DNA from: Orthonyx spaldingii
Lineage: Eukaryota > Chordata > Aves > Passeriformes > Orthonychidae
Assembly (NCBI GenBank): GCA_013397795.1
Contig: VZTJ01004517.1
Coordinates: 180,653 to 244,652 of the forward strand
Length of the DNA: 64,000 bases
Reading direction: 5' to 3'
Part shown: positions 26,416 to 39,800 of the stretch, piece after piece
Numbering within the stretch: position 1 is the first letter of the stretch
Layout of the letters: the number at the start of each line of letters is the position of its first letter
Notes under the pieces: model-generated
The model's input: the letters and a program-made list of their open reading frames with translations, nothing else
Told to the model about the DNA's origin: nothing
Databases searched by the model: none
Program-made: the position numbers and the translations under genes

Positions 26416-29400
26416 TGTATAGGTACTGGTGTTTGCCCTTTTTCACAATTAACATAATCTTCATACTTTTTGTCTTATGACAGATTTCCAATTATGATAT
26501 TTTTCAGATATGTATTTTAATGTAAGAGTGTAGAAGAGTAAGAGAGACTTTCTCTGTATCATGAAAAGGTTATCATTAAAATCTTGGGAATCACTTGCTT
26601 CAAAATGCTTCTTACTCTTACAGTTCCCTATAGAAAAGCAGAACCATAGTAGGCAGCTACAGCCAAAACCCAGAATTTCCTTCCCCATCTTTCACTAATG
26701 ACTGTGCTGCTAATAGTCACTAAGGATCTACTAGGAAAGAAGAAATTCATAAGGCAAATTCAGCCACACCTCAGGATCACACAAGAATTTGGCCTTTCAG
26801 AAGAGAGGTGACAAAATCTCTGCCTTTGATATAACTCTGCTGATGGACTGAGAATAGCTAAGTAAACAACTTCTGTGGTCCTTGTGGAGCTTTTGTGTCA
26901 TTCGTGTAGGACATGTTCATTTGAAAGTTCTTACATTTTTATCTCTTGATCTCTGCACAATAAAATCAAGTTTGTGATGCTTCACATGACGCTTAAATTT
27001 TTGTGTTTCTGACTGAGAATTACTTGTCCTGTTTGGGGATATTCTAAGCTATAATTGTCAAGTTTGATTTCTACACATCTTGAGAAGACCTTGGGCTGTT
27101 ACCATTAGGTGTTTTCCCGAGAGTGAAGACAGAAGTCTGGTAGTCAGAGCCAAAGAGTCTCAGAAAAGCCACATACCAAAAAAAGAAAAAAAAAATTAAT
27201 GGAAAGCATTTGAACAACAAATGTTGCCAAAGAAAATCATCATCACTGAGATACTGGGTCAAATTCCCAGCTGGCTTCAGGGTAGCTTTTCTGATTTCTG
27301 CCAGATATGAATCTGGCTCATGTAGCTCTAGTTAAAAAGAACAAGAAGGCTTGGGCTTCTCAGTAAAGTAATTAATTAATCAATGTGCATATATGCTTAT
27401 CACCATACATATAATTTCTGAAAATAGGAAGAATTTTGTCCTTGCATAAAGCCCTCTAGAATCACTGGGAAAATTTGCATGGACTTCATTGGGTTATGGA
27501 TCACATCCTGTATATATCTACATTTTTAAATCTTTTCCAGTGCTTCCTCTTTCAATGGAAATTAATAGCTTCTTGAATTGAAATGACCAGTTTCCAATTT
27601 AGTTTTGCATAAGCAGAGTGCAGTGGGATTAAATATGAATGCTGGCTTGGTTATTCATTAATCATAAAAATATGGTGTGCAGTTAGTTATATGTGACTAT
27701 TTTTGCATGGAAATTTCTGCTACTTTTCTGCCTGTGCAGAAGGGTCATGTCAAGCGCAGCAGCGAGAACTTAGAAACCCATTCACCTTGATATGCTGTTT
27801 TACAGAGAACACACCAAGATGCATAAATGCTCTGTAGCCAATACTGACTTTGTAGATGTTAGCATAATGAGAGGTCAACTTGTCCAATCATCTGCATTCA
27901 ATTATACAGTTGCGGGGATAAGCAGCAAAAGTTCATGTGAGACTTCTTTGAAACCCTCCTGGCCACATATGACCTATGTAAAATACTTTTTCCTGAGAAC
28001 TTCTGAAAATGTAAACATTGCAGCTCCTGTTCGTTTAAAAGTCTGAACAGTCAAACGAACAAAGTTGAGCTGGCCCCAAACAATGCTAAATTCTTTGCTC
28101 CCATTCAGCTACAGTCTATGGGTCAGGGGAAAGGAACAAGAACAAGATGTGATGTGCCATTGGAAAATGGTAAGCAGCAAGGGGCAAATCAACATCAGAT
28201 GCAAGTCAGAGGTCTGTTGAAACAGGTTCAGTACTTGGTTTCTTTTCCTGCAGGCTTGCTGGAAGCTGAAATTCTGCACTGGACAGGGTAATTCAATACA
28301 CTTGGCGTATAAGAAGTTGCCTCACTGGCACAGACATCTTCTATCTAAAAATGAAGGAAATGTTAGTTCCACCTTTGTCTCCTTCCAGTGTCCTTGCGTC
28401 ACTGGCACCCCATTGTCTTTTCCAAGTACAAAGAATAATCCCAGGCTTGATTCACAGTGCTTCCATTTGTCAAGGCCAGAGCTCTGCCACGTCCTTGCTC
28501 CTCATAAAAATAAGCCTCATGAATTCTCTCCTTTCTGGTCATTACTGCTACTTCATGGAAATGTGTTAGGTTCTGATTTTTATTTTCAAGACAAGATATA
28601 GGCAGATTGCAAAAGTTTCATGATAAGGCTTCCACTGAAGTCTTCTTCTCTGAGAAAGCCGTGCCTGAAAAGTGGTTCCTAGAGGGGAAATTGGCCCAGT
28701 CACAATTTTGTATTTCTTTTCTACATGGTGAAACACAGAGTCTGATTGCAAGGAAATCTTTAAATTTCTTCAGTCCTTTTGCAAGTATAATGGTATTTGT
28801 GACTGCAAAACTATTCTAAACATTTTTCACTAATAAAAATATTTTGAACTGAATAGATTAATGATCAGTTTCTTGTGTCTTTTCTCTTAGCTGCTGCTTT
28901 GTTCAGTAGCTAACAAAACATAGGCCAACCTGGTGCATCTCTTGAAGAACTCACAGCCAAACAGCAGCGCCAGAAGGAGAGAGGGCTGCACATAACAGGT
29001 GGAGAAACAGGAGAATGGAAAGATGGAAGGAATCAAGTATAAGGTCTCATGATTACTTAATCACTATGTCCACATCTTGTTCCATAATGCATACAAGATT
29101 TCAGCTACTCAGTCTACTGAAATCCCTCTCTCAACATGTCAGCCTTTAACTAAACATCCCCCCCTCATCCTGATGGGTTATCCGTCCCCATTGGCATTTT
29201 GCTATCTTCTGCATTATCCTATTTTGTTATGCTCATGCTATATGTGACGCTTAACATATTATTGTCCTACTGCTGCTCATGCCGATCACCTAACACATGG
29301 AGATTCCTGGGTTTCCCAGCTATTTGCATCTCTCATCCTTACTGTACTACCTACTGTATTTGGCAATGTCCTGTCAGCCAATCATCTTGACCATCAAACC

Positions 29401-29959
29401 ATCGTAACTCAATGTCACATCTGCAGGATACTGCTGGAAGGAGAAACCCAGTTTCAATGCTTCAGAGTACCCAGGTAGCCTAATGACAAAAATGAGTCAT
29501 CCCAAAAGGGACTTAGTCAGAGTTACCAGCACAGCACCCTGTTTCCCCACTGCAGGAGGAAGATTTTTGTAAACTGCTCTGTCCCCTCCCTCCAGCACAC
29601 TGCTTATAGGAGAGCAAGTCTCCAAAGCTGGTCTACCAAAAAAACCCTCTTGCTCAGTCAGAGCAGCCTGTGGTAGTTCCCCTCATGCCTCTGCACTGTT
29701 TCTCTGCTGTCTCAATATGGATATCTTAATATCCCACCTCAGAAGGAATATCAGATTAAAGGGTTCTGGTTCTTCAGAAATCAGCTCTGTGCAAAGATGT
29801 CTGCAGGTCTGAACTGGGGGCAGAACAGTGAAAAACGGGTTCCTTGCACCCCACACGGTGTCCCAAGTGTTTCTTTTTCTTGTATCGGGACATCCTGAGG
29901 TGCTACAAGCCACGCACTAAAATTCAGGACTCTCTTCTACAGGGAGACCGCATGGCTAA
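26416..29959. other. Intergenic DNA upstream of CALB1
   Basis: Non-coding, AT-rich sequence that becomes less AT-rich toward the CpG island. No coding exon, RNA gene or repeat family was recognised. Because it lies within 4 kb of the inferred CALB1 start, it may contain proximal regulatory sequence, but no specific element is claimed. Confidence 0.6.
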
Positions 29960-30100
29960 ACTGGGAGGCTGCGCTCACCCTCTGTCCCCACGTCTCACGG
30001 GCACGCTCTCCACAGCAAGGGACGCACAGGAACTCCTGGGTGAGTCGTTCAGCACCGCTCTCTCTGCTCGGGGCTCCCCGCTCGGCACCCACACAACCTT

Positions 30101-30123
30101 CCCTCCCTCCCTCCCTCCCTCCC
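30101..30123 (-). promoter_or_regulatory. Potential G-quadruplex motif (six GGG runs)
   Basis: The plus strand has six CCC runs separated by single T bases. The minus strand therefore has six GGG runs with one-base loops, which meets the canonical G3N1-7 quadruplex rule with two spare runs. It sits about 145 bp before the assembly gap, in the inferred CALB1 promoter. Folding in the cell is not shown by sequence. Confidence 0.8.
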
Positions 30124-30266
30124 ACGTCGAGGGGTGTCGGTTCCCGACGGCTCCGCCGCCGGGCTGGCCCCAGCCGCGGTGCCGCCGTCGGGAGACCCCG
30201 GCCCCCCCGCGCAGGGCGGGCAGGGCGCACCGGGGCTCGCGGAGAGGGAGGGCAGCGCCGGAGGGA

Positions 30267-30579
30267 NNNNNNNNNNNNNNNNNNNNNNNNNNNNNNNNNN
30301 NNNNNNNNNNNNNNNNNNNNNNNNNNNNNNNNNNNNNNNNNNNNNNNNNNNNNNNNNNNNNNNNNNNNNNNNNNNNNNNNNNNNNNNNNNNNNNNNNNNN
30401 NNNNNNNNNNNNNNNNNNNNNNNNNNNNNNNNNNNNNNNNNNNNNNNNNNNNNNNNNNNNNNNNNNNNNNNNNNNNNNNNNNNNNNNNNNNNNNNNNNNN
30501 NNNNNNNNNNNNNNNNNNNNNNNNNNNNNNNNNNNNNNNNNNNNNNNNNNNNNNNNNNNNNNNNNNNNNNNNNNNNNNN
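30267..30579. other. Assembly gap (313 N), probably hiding CALB1 exon 1
   Basis: A run of 313 undetermined bases lies inside the CpG island. The CALB1 frame enters exon 2 needing one base of a glycine codon, so an upstream coding exon must exist. The family's exon 1 supplies about 27 residues, including the start of the first EF-hand loop. The visible 160 bp after the gap do not encode it. The true gap length may differ from the N count. Confidence 0.9.
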
Positions 30580-30739
30580 GAGCCGTCAGGGGCTGGAGCC
30601 GGGACCGGGCGAGGGGCGCGGGGAGCCGCTCGCCGGGAGGGAGCAGCCGGGTCGGAGACGCGCCTGCCGGCGCTGGAGAGCGAGCGGAGAGAGAGTTTGG
30701 AGGGAGCGGTGACGGCAACCGTAACTCTTTCTGTTGTAG

Positions 30740-30816
30740 GCAATGGGTTCATGGACGGGAAGGAGCTACAAAACTTCATCCAGGAGCTGCAGCAGGCACG
30801 GAAGAAGGCAGGCTTG
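30740..30816 (+). CDS. CALB1: CALB1 exon 2
   Basis: This 77-bp exon follows a polypyrimidine tract ending TTGTAG and ends at donor GTAGGT. It carries two bases of Gly28 and then residues 29-53, starting NGFMDGKELQ. It completes EF-hand loop 1 and its exiting helix. Position 31 is Phe, where I remember Tyr in chicken. Confidence 0.95.
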
Positions 30817-33800
30817 GTAGGTTAATGTTTCGTCCCACTTTTCCGTCTTCTTTGGGAAAGAGGAGTTCTCTTGAGCAAACTCCAGTGCCCCGGTTCCTTC
30901 TGTTCTCTTGCCATCACACCGTTCATGCACCTGCCGCACCAGGCAAAGGGAAATATCTTGGTTAGAAATGAGCAGGCTGCAAATCAGATAAATCGTCTGC
31001 TTTGGAAAGGCGACACCAGGGTCCACCTCCCTGGAGAGCGGTTCCTGCTCATACCTTGCCAAGCTACAAGCTGATACTTCTGACAGTGCTTAAAAAGAAA
31101 ACTCAAGAAATGCATGGATGCTTTTAGTCTTGGATGGGACCATTGCAATTAATCTTATCTGATCCAGATACGTCCTCTTATTAAAACTGGGGGATTAGGG
31201 GAGGGGAGGAAAGAAAAAAAAAAGAAAAAAGAGAAAAAAGAAAAAGAAATAAGAGAAAGATAAAACCCCAACACTTCAGGGCAGTTGGACTCTGTTTTAA
31301 TTTCTCACCTAAGGGCAGTATGGGCTGAAATGCATTTCTGCCCCTTGGTGGTCACTAAATAGATCTGCAGATGACTCCTAAACACTTTATTGCTCTTCAT
31401 TGGGAGTATGAGTACTGCATCCTGGCTGTTTAAATGGCTCAGAGAGACAGCGAAGTTTTTGACTGTGTTGTCAAAATACTTCTGTGTATGAGTTATCAAA
31501 AGATTACTTATTAATTTCCTCCAAACTATAGCCATGTGGGAGGAAAAGAAAAGGGACAAAGAAAGAAATTAAAGATTCCATGTAAAGAAACAGCCACTTT
31601 TAGCATCAAAGCCCAATATATAACTTAATGGAATCAGCCTAAATGAATCTATGCTAGAAGACTTCTGAAGAAACAGAAAAAAACCTGTAATTTAATGTGT
31701 GCATGGAGGAAATAGATTAATACTTCATAATAGGAATGCCTCCAAACTGAGAAATAGCTTTTCAATAATTAACATTGCTTCGAAAGTTCCTGTATATTTT
31801 AGAACTAAATGTAGAAAAAAAATTAATGTGAATCTTAACTGGTTTTGTGGAAAATTTTGTAATATTAATTATATGAGTACAAACTTTACACATATGAAAA
31901 TCTGTCTCCCAACAATGCCTCTAATGTTACTGCAGTATAGGTACCAGTTAGTTCTTATTAGAGACATTGGTGTAGGCTCTCATTTTTATGAGTGTAAGTT
32001 CAAACTAAAATTTAAAATAAGATAAAGCAAAACTAAAGTTAAAAAAACCCCAAAACCAAACAGAAAATTGGGAAAGGAATGTGGGTTCTTTAGAGGGAAT
32101 AAGTATATTTTTTTTTCACAAAAAAGATTAAACAACTTCAATACTTTTCAAGCACAGCAACAGAACAAATCTCTCTTCTATACTATTCAAAGTGCAGGAA
32201 ACTCAAGTTTGCCCAGTAGAAAGAAGAGACTAAAACCTATTTATATTTAATATGAATGGCATTTTTAGTAAAAGTGCTAATATATTATTGAGCAGTTAAG
32301 AATTAATTAGAAGCTCAAGGACAAAAATATTTATAATTATAAGATCAGGATCTTTTCTCAAAGCAAGTGTGCATCTCTTAAAAACATAGCCTACTCAAAG
32401 CAACACAGGTTTATTCTTATCTGCTACAAGTTCTACAATGTATTTGGTTTTTTTAAAAGTACCTCTGCTAGTACCTCACACTGTATTTAGATGTTCAAGT
32501 TTTTCCATCCCATTTCTCTGATTCAACTCTAGTTTTGGCGTGTTCTGCTGAAAAGAGCAATCTACAGTAGCAACGCCAAATTCAGCACCTGGGCTCTGGA
32601 GTACGGCTACATGTTATCTTAGGTTTCAAATCTTCCCTGATTCCTGCATTTGAAGGCTCAGTTGCTAAACAAGCATCTCATTAGTTCCTTTCTTGTCTCA
32701 TGGGATACTAATTCAGTACCTTTGAATATCTATTCTTTTGCCAGAAGGGACACATTGAGAAACTAGTGTAGGTTATATGTCATTTCCTTGTCTGTCCTTC
32801 TTTTAACACCCCAAAGCTTCTTTGTCATCATTAACTTCTGCATTTCAGGTCACTCTTCTGCTCACTATTTTTGAAATATTCAATTATACATTCTTCATAG
32901 CTGGATTTTACATCAGTCATGCCATATGCATTAAAGAATTACATTGATGCTGGCATTGAATAGGATGATTTAATATTTCCCAATATTCTTCCCAACCACA
33001 GAACTGTTCTAATTATGTTCTGATGCTAATCCTTGTATTAATCCACTCAGTAAGCCTGTACTTTCACAGCTGCTTTTTCTCAGACAGAGAGGTAGCATGT
33101 AGCTTGATTCAGGCTAGCCTGCCTGAAAGGGAGGAATACCTACTCCGAAGTTTTACTGCTTGGGCTTTGGTAACATTAAGCCTTTTTGCTTCGTGCATTA
33201 TGGTAGGTCCTGAATTGATCTGGTATAATTTCAGCCATGTTAAAAGAACTGCCCCATTTTTAAAGATAAAAGCTACAAAAGTATATAAACATAGCTTCTA
33301 TTTATTGTGACTCACATTTATGCAATACATTCTCTATCTGGGTGTGCCAATTGCCAAAAGAAACTCTGGGGTATAAGTGACTAACACAGAGGTTGATAAA
33401 GTATTAATAGGTGGATCTTGTCTGAGCTATTCCACATCTGTTTCTCACTTTCCCTGCATATATAGATAAAGACAATATTTCTCCAGAGAAATATGTGATT
33501 TATGAATACAGTCATGTAAATATTTCTGCACTGCCCACTATCCTTACATTTTCAAATCATATTAAAAAAAGTTAATTTTTTCCACTTGTTGAACAAATAT
33601 CTTTTCTGAGGCGTCAGACTGAGGCATGAAGGGCTGGTTTCTTCACTTCAAAAACTGAGCACTGCATCTGTATCAGGTTTAGGACTAGACTTGGTTAAAT
33701 TTAGGCAAATTTTTTTGACCAAAAATATTTGAATAACATAACTCAAACAACTTTTCAAGTAGCTCATGAGCAAGGGAAGTGAGCACCAAAAAACTCATCA

Positions 33801-36800
33801 TCATTTCTGAATAATGAACTGGAGGACAAATTTCCTGTTTTGTTTAACCTGTAATCAACTGTGCCTCCTTCAATGGCTGGACGCTGTCTGGCACTATAGA
33901 GCTGCTATTAGAAAGATTAGTAAAATATTTAACCAGGACTAATTAAAATCCAAGTGTCTAATTCTCCATTCTATCTGCTAAGCAAACTTGTCCCCACTTT
34001 GGGATCATTAGATGAAAGGTGACTTTGAAGTCCGTTATATTAATAACCACATCTCTAATTAAAGCCATGGCAAATTACTAACCTGCCATGGATGACTTTG
34101 ACAGAAATAGGATACTAGGCCGTGACTGTATCAGCTACAAGGAACTGACATTTTAGTTAGCTTTGGCAGGCAAAATTTGGGACAAGCTACAACAGACTTT
34201 GTACAGCTGAGATTCCCTGTGCCTCTGGTGAGAAAATCACTTAGGTCCTATATAAGCAGATCTATTATAACAACTAAACTTTTAAATTCCAAAGTCTGAC
34301 ATAGCTTCATCTATAACCATAGAATTGTCCATTGTTTTAATATAACTGTAACCCTATTCTTGCTGTATGGTTTCACTAGCTTTCACCTATAAAAAATACA
34401 ATGAAAAGTAAAATTTTAATCAGTATTGAAGTTTGATGGCAGCTCATATCAAAGCAAGGCAGGTCAAGCTGAAGTATGAAATGAAATATTTAGACGTTTA
34501 CACCAGCGCTGGCACTTTTTGCTGTAACCTAGAATGAGGATACCAGATGTATAGCAGGAACCATAATTTATGTGAACAACAATGATGGCTTTATTCTGTC
34601 AGATTTAAGGTACTGCTTGAAGTTTCCTCCCGCCTAAATCTCCCCCTCTTCATTTAAGCAGTGACATTTTGACTCTGTTTCCATGATAACCAAATACTAA
34701 ACAGTGAAAAATATGATACTGTGATGAGTTCTTTTAAGACTAAAATAGCATCCATTGTTCAGGAAAAATCCATTCAAAGATGTGAAAAGACTATTTTGGT
34801 GTTCAGGTGTATTATACTGGAATTTTTTCCTTATTTTGAAATATTCCACACTGCCTTCAAGTTACTACTTTAAAAATGAAAACTGAGAAAATGGACTAAT
34901 AATTGCCTATGAAATTCTCTGTCACCCTCTTAAAAAAAGGAATTGTTAGACACATCTTCCAACACATGTATCTTTATAATTTTTTCATTGTGTAAACTAA
35001 AATAGAGTTCTAAGTATTTAGATGCCAATCAATCACACCAACTATAATATAATTCCCTAGGAAGTAAAATTTAGCAGAATGACATTATTTATGACAAAAA
35101 AACCAATGTTTCTTTTAATTTAAACTTGACGAGCAATGTGTGAGTACTTCATTAAATATGGTAAATTATTTGGCAACTAATAGATTATGCAAGTAAGATT
35201 ACATATGTTTCTTGTATTTTAAAGTAATGATTCTATCATTGTAACTTTGTAGGATTTAACACCTGAAATGAAAGCTTTTGTGGACCAATACGGGAAGACT
35301 ACTGATGGAAAAATAGGTATAGTTGAGGTAAGACAGTTACTTTGCAACTTTACTTGAAGAAAATACATTTAGCACAGAACAACGTAAGCATAATATGCCA
35401 ATACTTCAGATTTTTAGATACACAGAGTATTTCTTTCTCGCCCTTAAGGTCTTTTTTTTCCACTAACAAAACATTTTCATTAACAAAAAGTAATGTATTC
35501 CTTACCACATCCCAGACATTTCACCACAAGTCATTTAACTTTTCTCTGTTTATTCAGTACAAATAAACATCAACAGCAATTTAGTTTTCTACAAAGCAGA
35601 TAAAAACTTTATTTTAGGTATTCAAATTCAAAAAGTAATTTGATGAAAAGTAATGTGATGTAGTGCTACCTGTGATTTTGAACTAATGCTCTGTCACCAT
35701 TGCTAATAGTCACGATAACACCTGAGTGAACTTGAGTCACTGTATGTAGTTGAACCTGAGTCACTGTGTGTAGTCTATTCTAAAAAACCTCATATATGGT
35801 AAGTCAGCATGTTAATCACGTTAAATGTAAACAAACTTTTAATAGTAACTGTGATTTCAAAAAAAGAATTTCTTAGGTTCTCCTTTCCTGAACTTTAACA
35901 GAACTTCAGGGATAAAATTCTCACATTCCTTACCCCCATTTTCTTAAGAGGCTGAAATAACCAACTTCTTTTCCTCGTACAGCTTCTCAACAACTGTATG
36001 ACTTAGACAACTTGCTAGGAAGCGGGAACCGTTGTGTTTTCTCTCACTCTTCAGCACTGCAAGTCAACAAGGAGAGTTTGTGGGGTTATGGGGTTACAGT
36101 TTGAGAAGTCACTTCTCTGAGCTTAAATCAATGACTCATTTATGTCGCTCTGACTGCAGTGAGACTGCAGTTTTTTTATTAAATGATATTATACTTTTTT
36201 CCTGATAATAAGAAATCTGACCTAGAGAGCTAATTAAGAAATAGCTGGAAACAAGCCAGGCCTGCAAAATTTCTACAGTGACCAGCTTTGGGTCAGTATC
36301 TAATTTTAAAACAGAGGACTGAATAGAAGCTGTAGAAGTCAATAGAAAGTATCACTGCTGATACAATAGATCATTTCAAGATACCTTTTCTCCTCTGTCA
36401 TGTCTGACTTTTATATACTTGTTTAAAGGCATATGTAGTTACAACTAAACTACCATAGAAATATGAACTGTTTGTTCCACTTGCAGTCACAATTCATATT
36501 TAAAGTGCATGTTTTGACAATACTTAGCATTGATCAAATAGCTTTGCATCTAGAAAGAAGTAGTGTTTATCTGGCAAAACAATTTGTTTGGTTTTGGACT
36601 AACAAATGCTTATTTATTTGTTATTGAAGGATTTTGTTTAATTTAGTCTTTTTGATTATATGTATAGCAAGCACTGGATGCAAGAAGAATGTGTGAACAG
36701 TGCCTGAAAAAGACTGTGCTTATTCACTTAGGAAAGATAACTGGAAGTTTTACCTTTCAAATTCTATTTCTGATTCTGATACTAACTTAATGAGTGAAGA

Positions 36801-39800
36801 TGAGCAAATCTAATAGGGTCTGATATGGTTCACCACCCCCAGTGAAGTGCCAAGCACGCTCAGCATCCACGGAAGCAACTGAATAGTGATAGTACGGAGT
36901 TCAGTGACTGAAGGGACTTTCTCCCTTAATATAGCAGTTTCCAAACCCAATAGCTATATTTTATTTCCCTTGCATCAGCATGAAGCTTGATTTGGAAACT
37001 GCTGATGGGACTCATGAAATGTGTGGTACGTGCAGAGCAGTATGATATTAAAGTTGGTATTTGGACTTGATTCTCCTTCTTTTTTTAAAAAAAAATGTAT
37101 CCAGTAATTCTAGATTGTTCCCATTTACATAGTACATAAAATAGTTTTTCTGAAAATTGAGTGAAAGCTGTTTAAGAAAAATTATGTAAAGCCATTCAGA
37201 CTCCCAGCCCTCATAATGAACACCAGCATTTGACGAAGAATGTGCTAGCGAATAATGAGTTTTCAGGAAAGGTCTGTTGACTGAGATAAAGAGGAGGCCT
37301 GGATGGCTTCACAGAGGAAGGAGTGGATTTTCAGCTCAGATTAAGTGTTGATTCTGGCTTTGCAAGCACACTGCAGTTAGTTCTCTGGCTGTTATCCAGT
37401 GTCCTCCAGCTAAAGGCTGAGCCTGACCTGCCCACTTTCTTGCCATTGTGTAAGAGACCTTTAATTCACCTTTTGTGCTCACTCAGGTCAATGCTTTTTG
37501 GCTGTGAAACCCAAGGTCTCAAAACTCAGAACTGCGGCAATTTCACATTCAAATCATGTGAAGATTACTGCTGCCATAAAAATGACTACTTATTAGCCTA
37601 AAATATTCTTTGTACTCCCATGCTCTATTATGGGATTTAAAAAGCAAATTCACACTATCAGGTGAAGGGAATTTTAAACAGCGTTAAATATCAACAGAAT
37701 TTACTTAAAGAACAATGTCTAGAAAACTGTTCTGATATTGTTTTAGGTACTGAGAGTATTTTTTCTGCTAGGTAACCTACAAAGACACACTTCAGCCTGC
37801 AGCTGACCAGAGAGGAGTCAAACCAGTCTCAGGCTTTGTAGTTGTCCTCTATTATTTGTGATCCAGAGATAATCAACCTTCTCCGTAAAAGCAGCAAAGC
37901 TCACTAAACTACTATTGCTGCCATACACAGACTCGTAGTGGTCTGCACTCTTACTTAAACATGGTCACAAAGTCCCCCTATGCTTATCCCCACAAAGAAG
38001 TCATCACTTAAAATAGCACCAGGCTTCCATCTTTCTTCTTGGTAGTGGTGTAAAACTGGGACTGGGAAGCTGAACCAGTTTCCACACAATCTACTCATCC
38101 CTCAATACTGCAGAGTTTTCCACAAAAAGCAATTTAATGCTTTCCCCTGAGAATTACAAAGGGTGAGAGGTATAGCTTAAAATAAGGTAATTTTCTTCCA
38201 GAGGTAATATATTCTGTTCCTCAAATACAGTTTGGTACTGCTAATAAGTTGTTAATGATCCTTTGGACAGTTACTATTTTACCATGCCCTTGCAAAATTC
38301 ACAGGAGTTAGCTATGTCATTGAATGACATCTTATTTATATTTTCCACACAAGCAAACCCTTTCCCATTGTAATAATCAGTCACTTCTCTCTGCTTTTTA
38401 TTCTAAACAGTTATTCCATTTAACATTTGCTGCTAAATAGGAATGTACTCTAAAAATCAAAGCTTTTCTGCCATGAGAGAAATGAAGACATTTTTTCATA
38501 AATCAGGATTAAGTTACACACACTTAGCTATTGCACACACATAAGTATATACTTACCCACACATCTCTATGCTATTTATAATGGAGTAGGTTTTGAAAGC
38601 TGCTGACAAAACCTCATTTCTTAGGTTGAATTTGGTTTTGTGTTCAGCCATTTAGCAAAAGCACTCAGAAGGCTCTGATGGGCCTGACAGCCTGTCATCA
38701 GCTGCGCCTTTCTGTAAGGAGAGTGCTCTGATGTGTCTTTTCAGCTCTACCAACACTGAAAGAATTTAACTGATTCCTTGCATATATGATTTTAGAGAAA
38801 CAACAGATATGTCTCCATAACTTTGTTGTGTCTGTGGGGTGAGAGCTGAAGTCACTTATGGCTCTGCTGGATCCCAATAAAAACGCCTCAGCAATTAGGC
38901 AATAGCATTGAAATAGGCAGAATAAAAGATCTGAGGGTGTGAAATGGAGGCAGAAAAACAAAAAATTGAATCAAAATTTTAAGATGGGACTCCAGAAAGT
39001 CTGCAGATGTCATTTTACATAAAAGAATGCAGCTAAGAAATCTGTCTTTCTCCATTTTCTCCATAGTAAGCACAGCTGGTCTATTCTTCAAGTAAAAAGT
39101 TTTTTTTAGTCAAAACACATTTCATACATTTTGAGGACAGAAAAAAAAATATTGGGCTTTTGTTAAAAACAAATCATGATTTTACATTAAATTATACAGC
39201 ATACTCTCCATCTTCTACATTTGTCACTTGCCAAAATTGAGTTATAGTAAATCAACATTTTCAATAATCAGTACAATAATGTCTGATTTTAAAAAAGCCT
39301 TTTGTAGAGAAGAGGCATTGGAAAAGCCATCCCTGGTTTTGCAGGGCTAAAAGCCATCTTGATTTCTTTCTGGTATTTATAGCTCTTTTTGAACACATCT
39401 CTGTGACTGACAAATGAGAACTGCCGTTACTTACCCCCTGTTTTCTTTTTTTTCTCCTGGCTTTTCCTTATATTTAACCATTTACATTACACACATGTTC
39501 TTCATGTCAGTGTTCCTTTCTTTCTTCCTCGGTATTCGTGAGTAGTTTATATTTCTCACTTTCTTAACTCATGGTCTTACACTTATCCTCTGTGACTCCT
39601 TGTGTTATGCTTTCCCTTCATGCCGATTCAATGGATTTTAATACAGATCCTAATTCTGCATGGGTGAATTTTTATCCCCTTTCCCCAGCTACCCTATTGG
39701 TAAAGTGCTACCTCATTCCCTCCTCTCAGACCTCAGTTCTGTTTGACCTTGATGACTATGACAAAGCTGCAAGCCAGAAGCATTTCAGAGGCATCTGCCA

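Larger units (their letters stand above)
29960..30720. promoter_or_regulatory. CALB1: CpG island covering the CALB1 promoter region
   Basis: G+C content and CpG density rise sharply from about 29960 and are very high from 30120 to the gap and from 30580 to about 30700, against an AT-rich background. A GC box, GGGCGGG, is visible at 30214-30220 just before the gap. Exon 2 of CALB1 starts at 30740, and no exon 1 coding sequence is visible on either side of the Ns, so the transcription start and exon 1 are inferred to be in the gap. No TATA box or vitamin D response element is visible in the sequenced flanks. Island edges are estimated by eye. Confidence 0.8.

Noticed and set aside
29844..30965. 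Long open frames (up to 373 codons) on both strands around the N run
   Set aside because: They stay open only because the Ns translate as unknown residues and GC-rich DNA has few stops. Only the segment 30740-30816 in one frame is real CALB1 exon 2.
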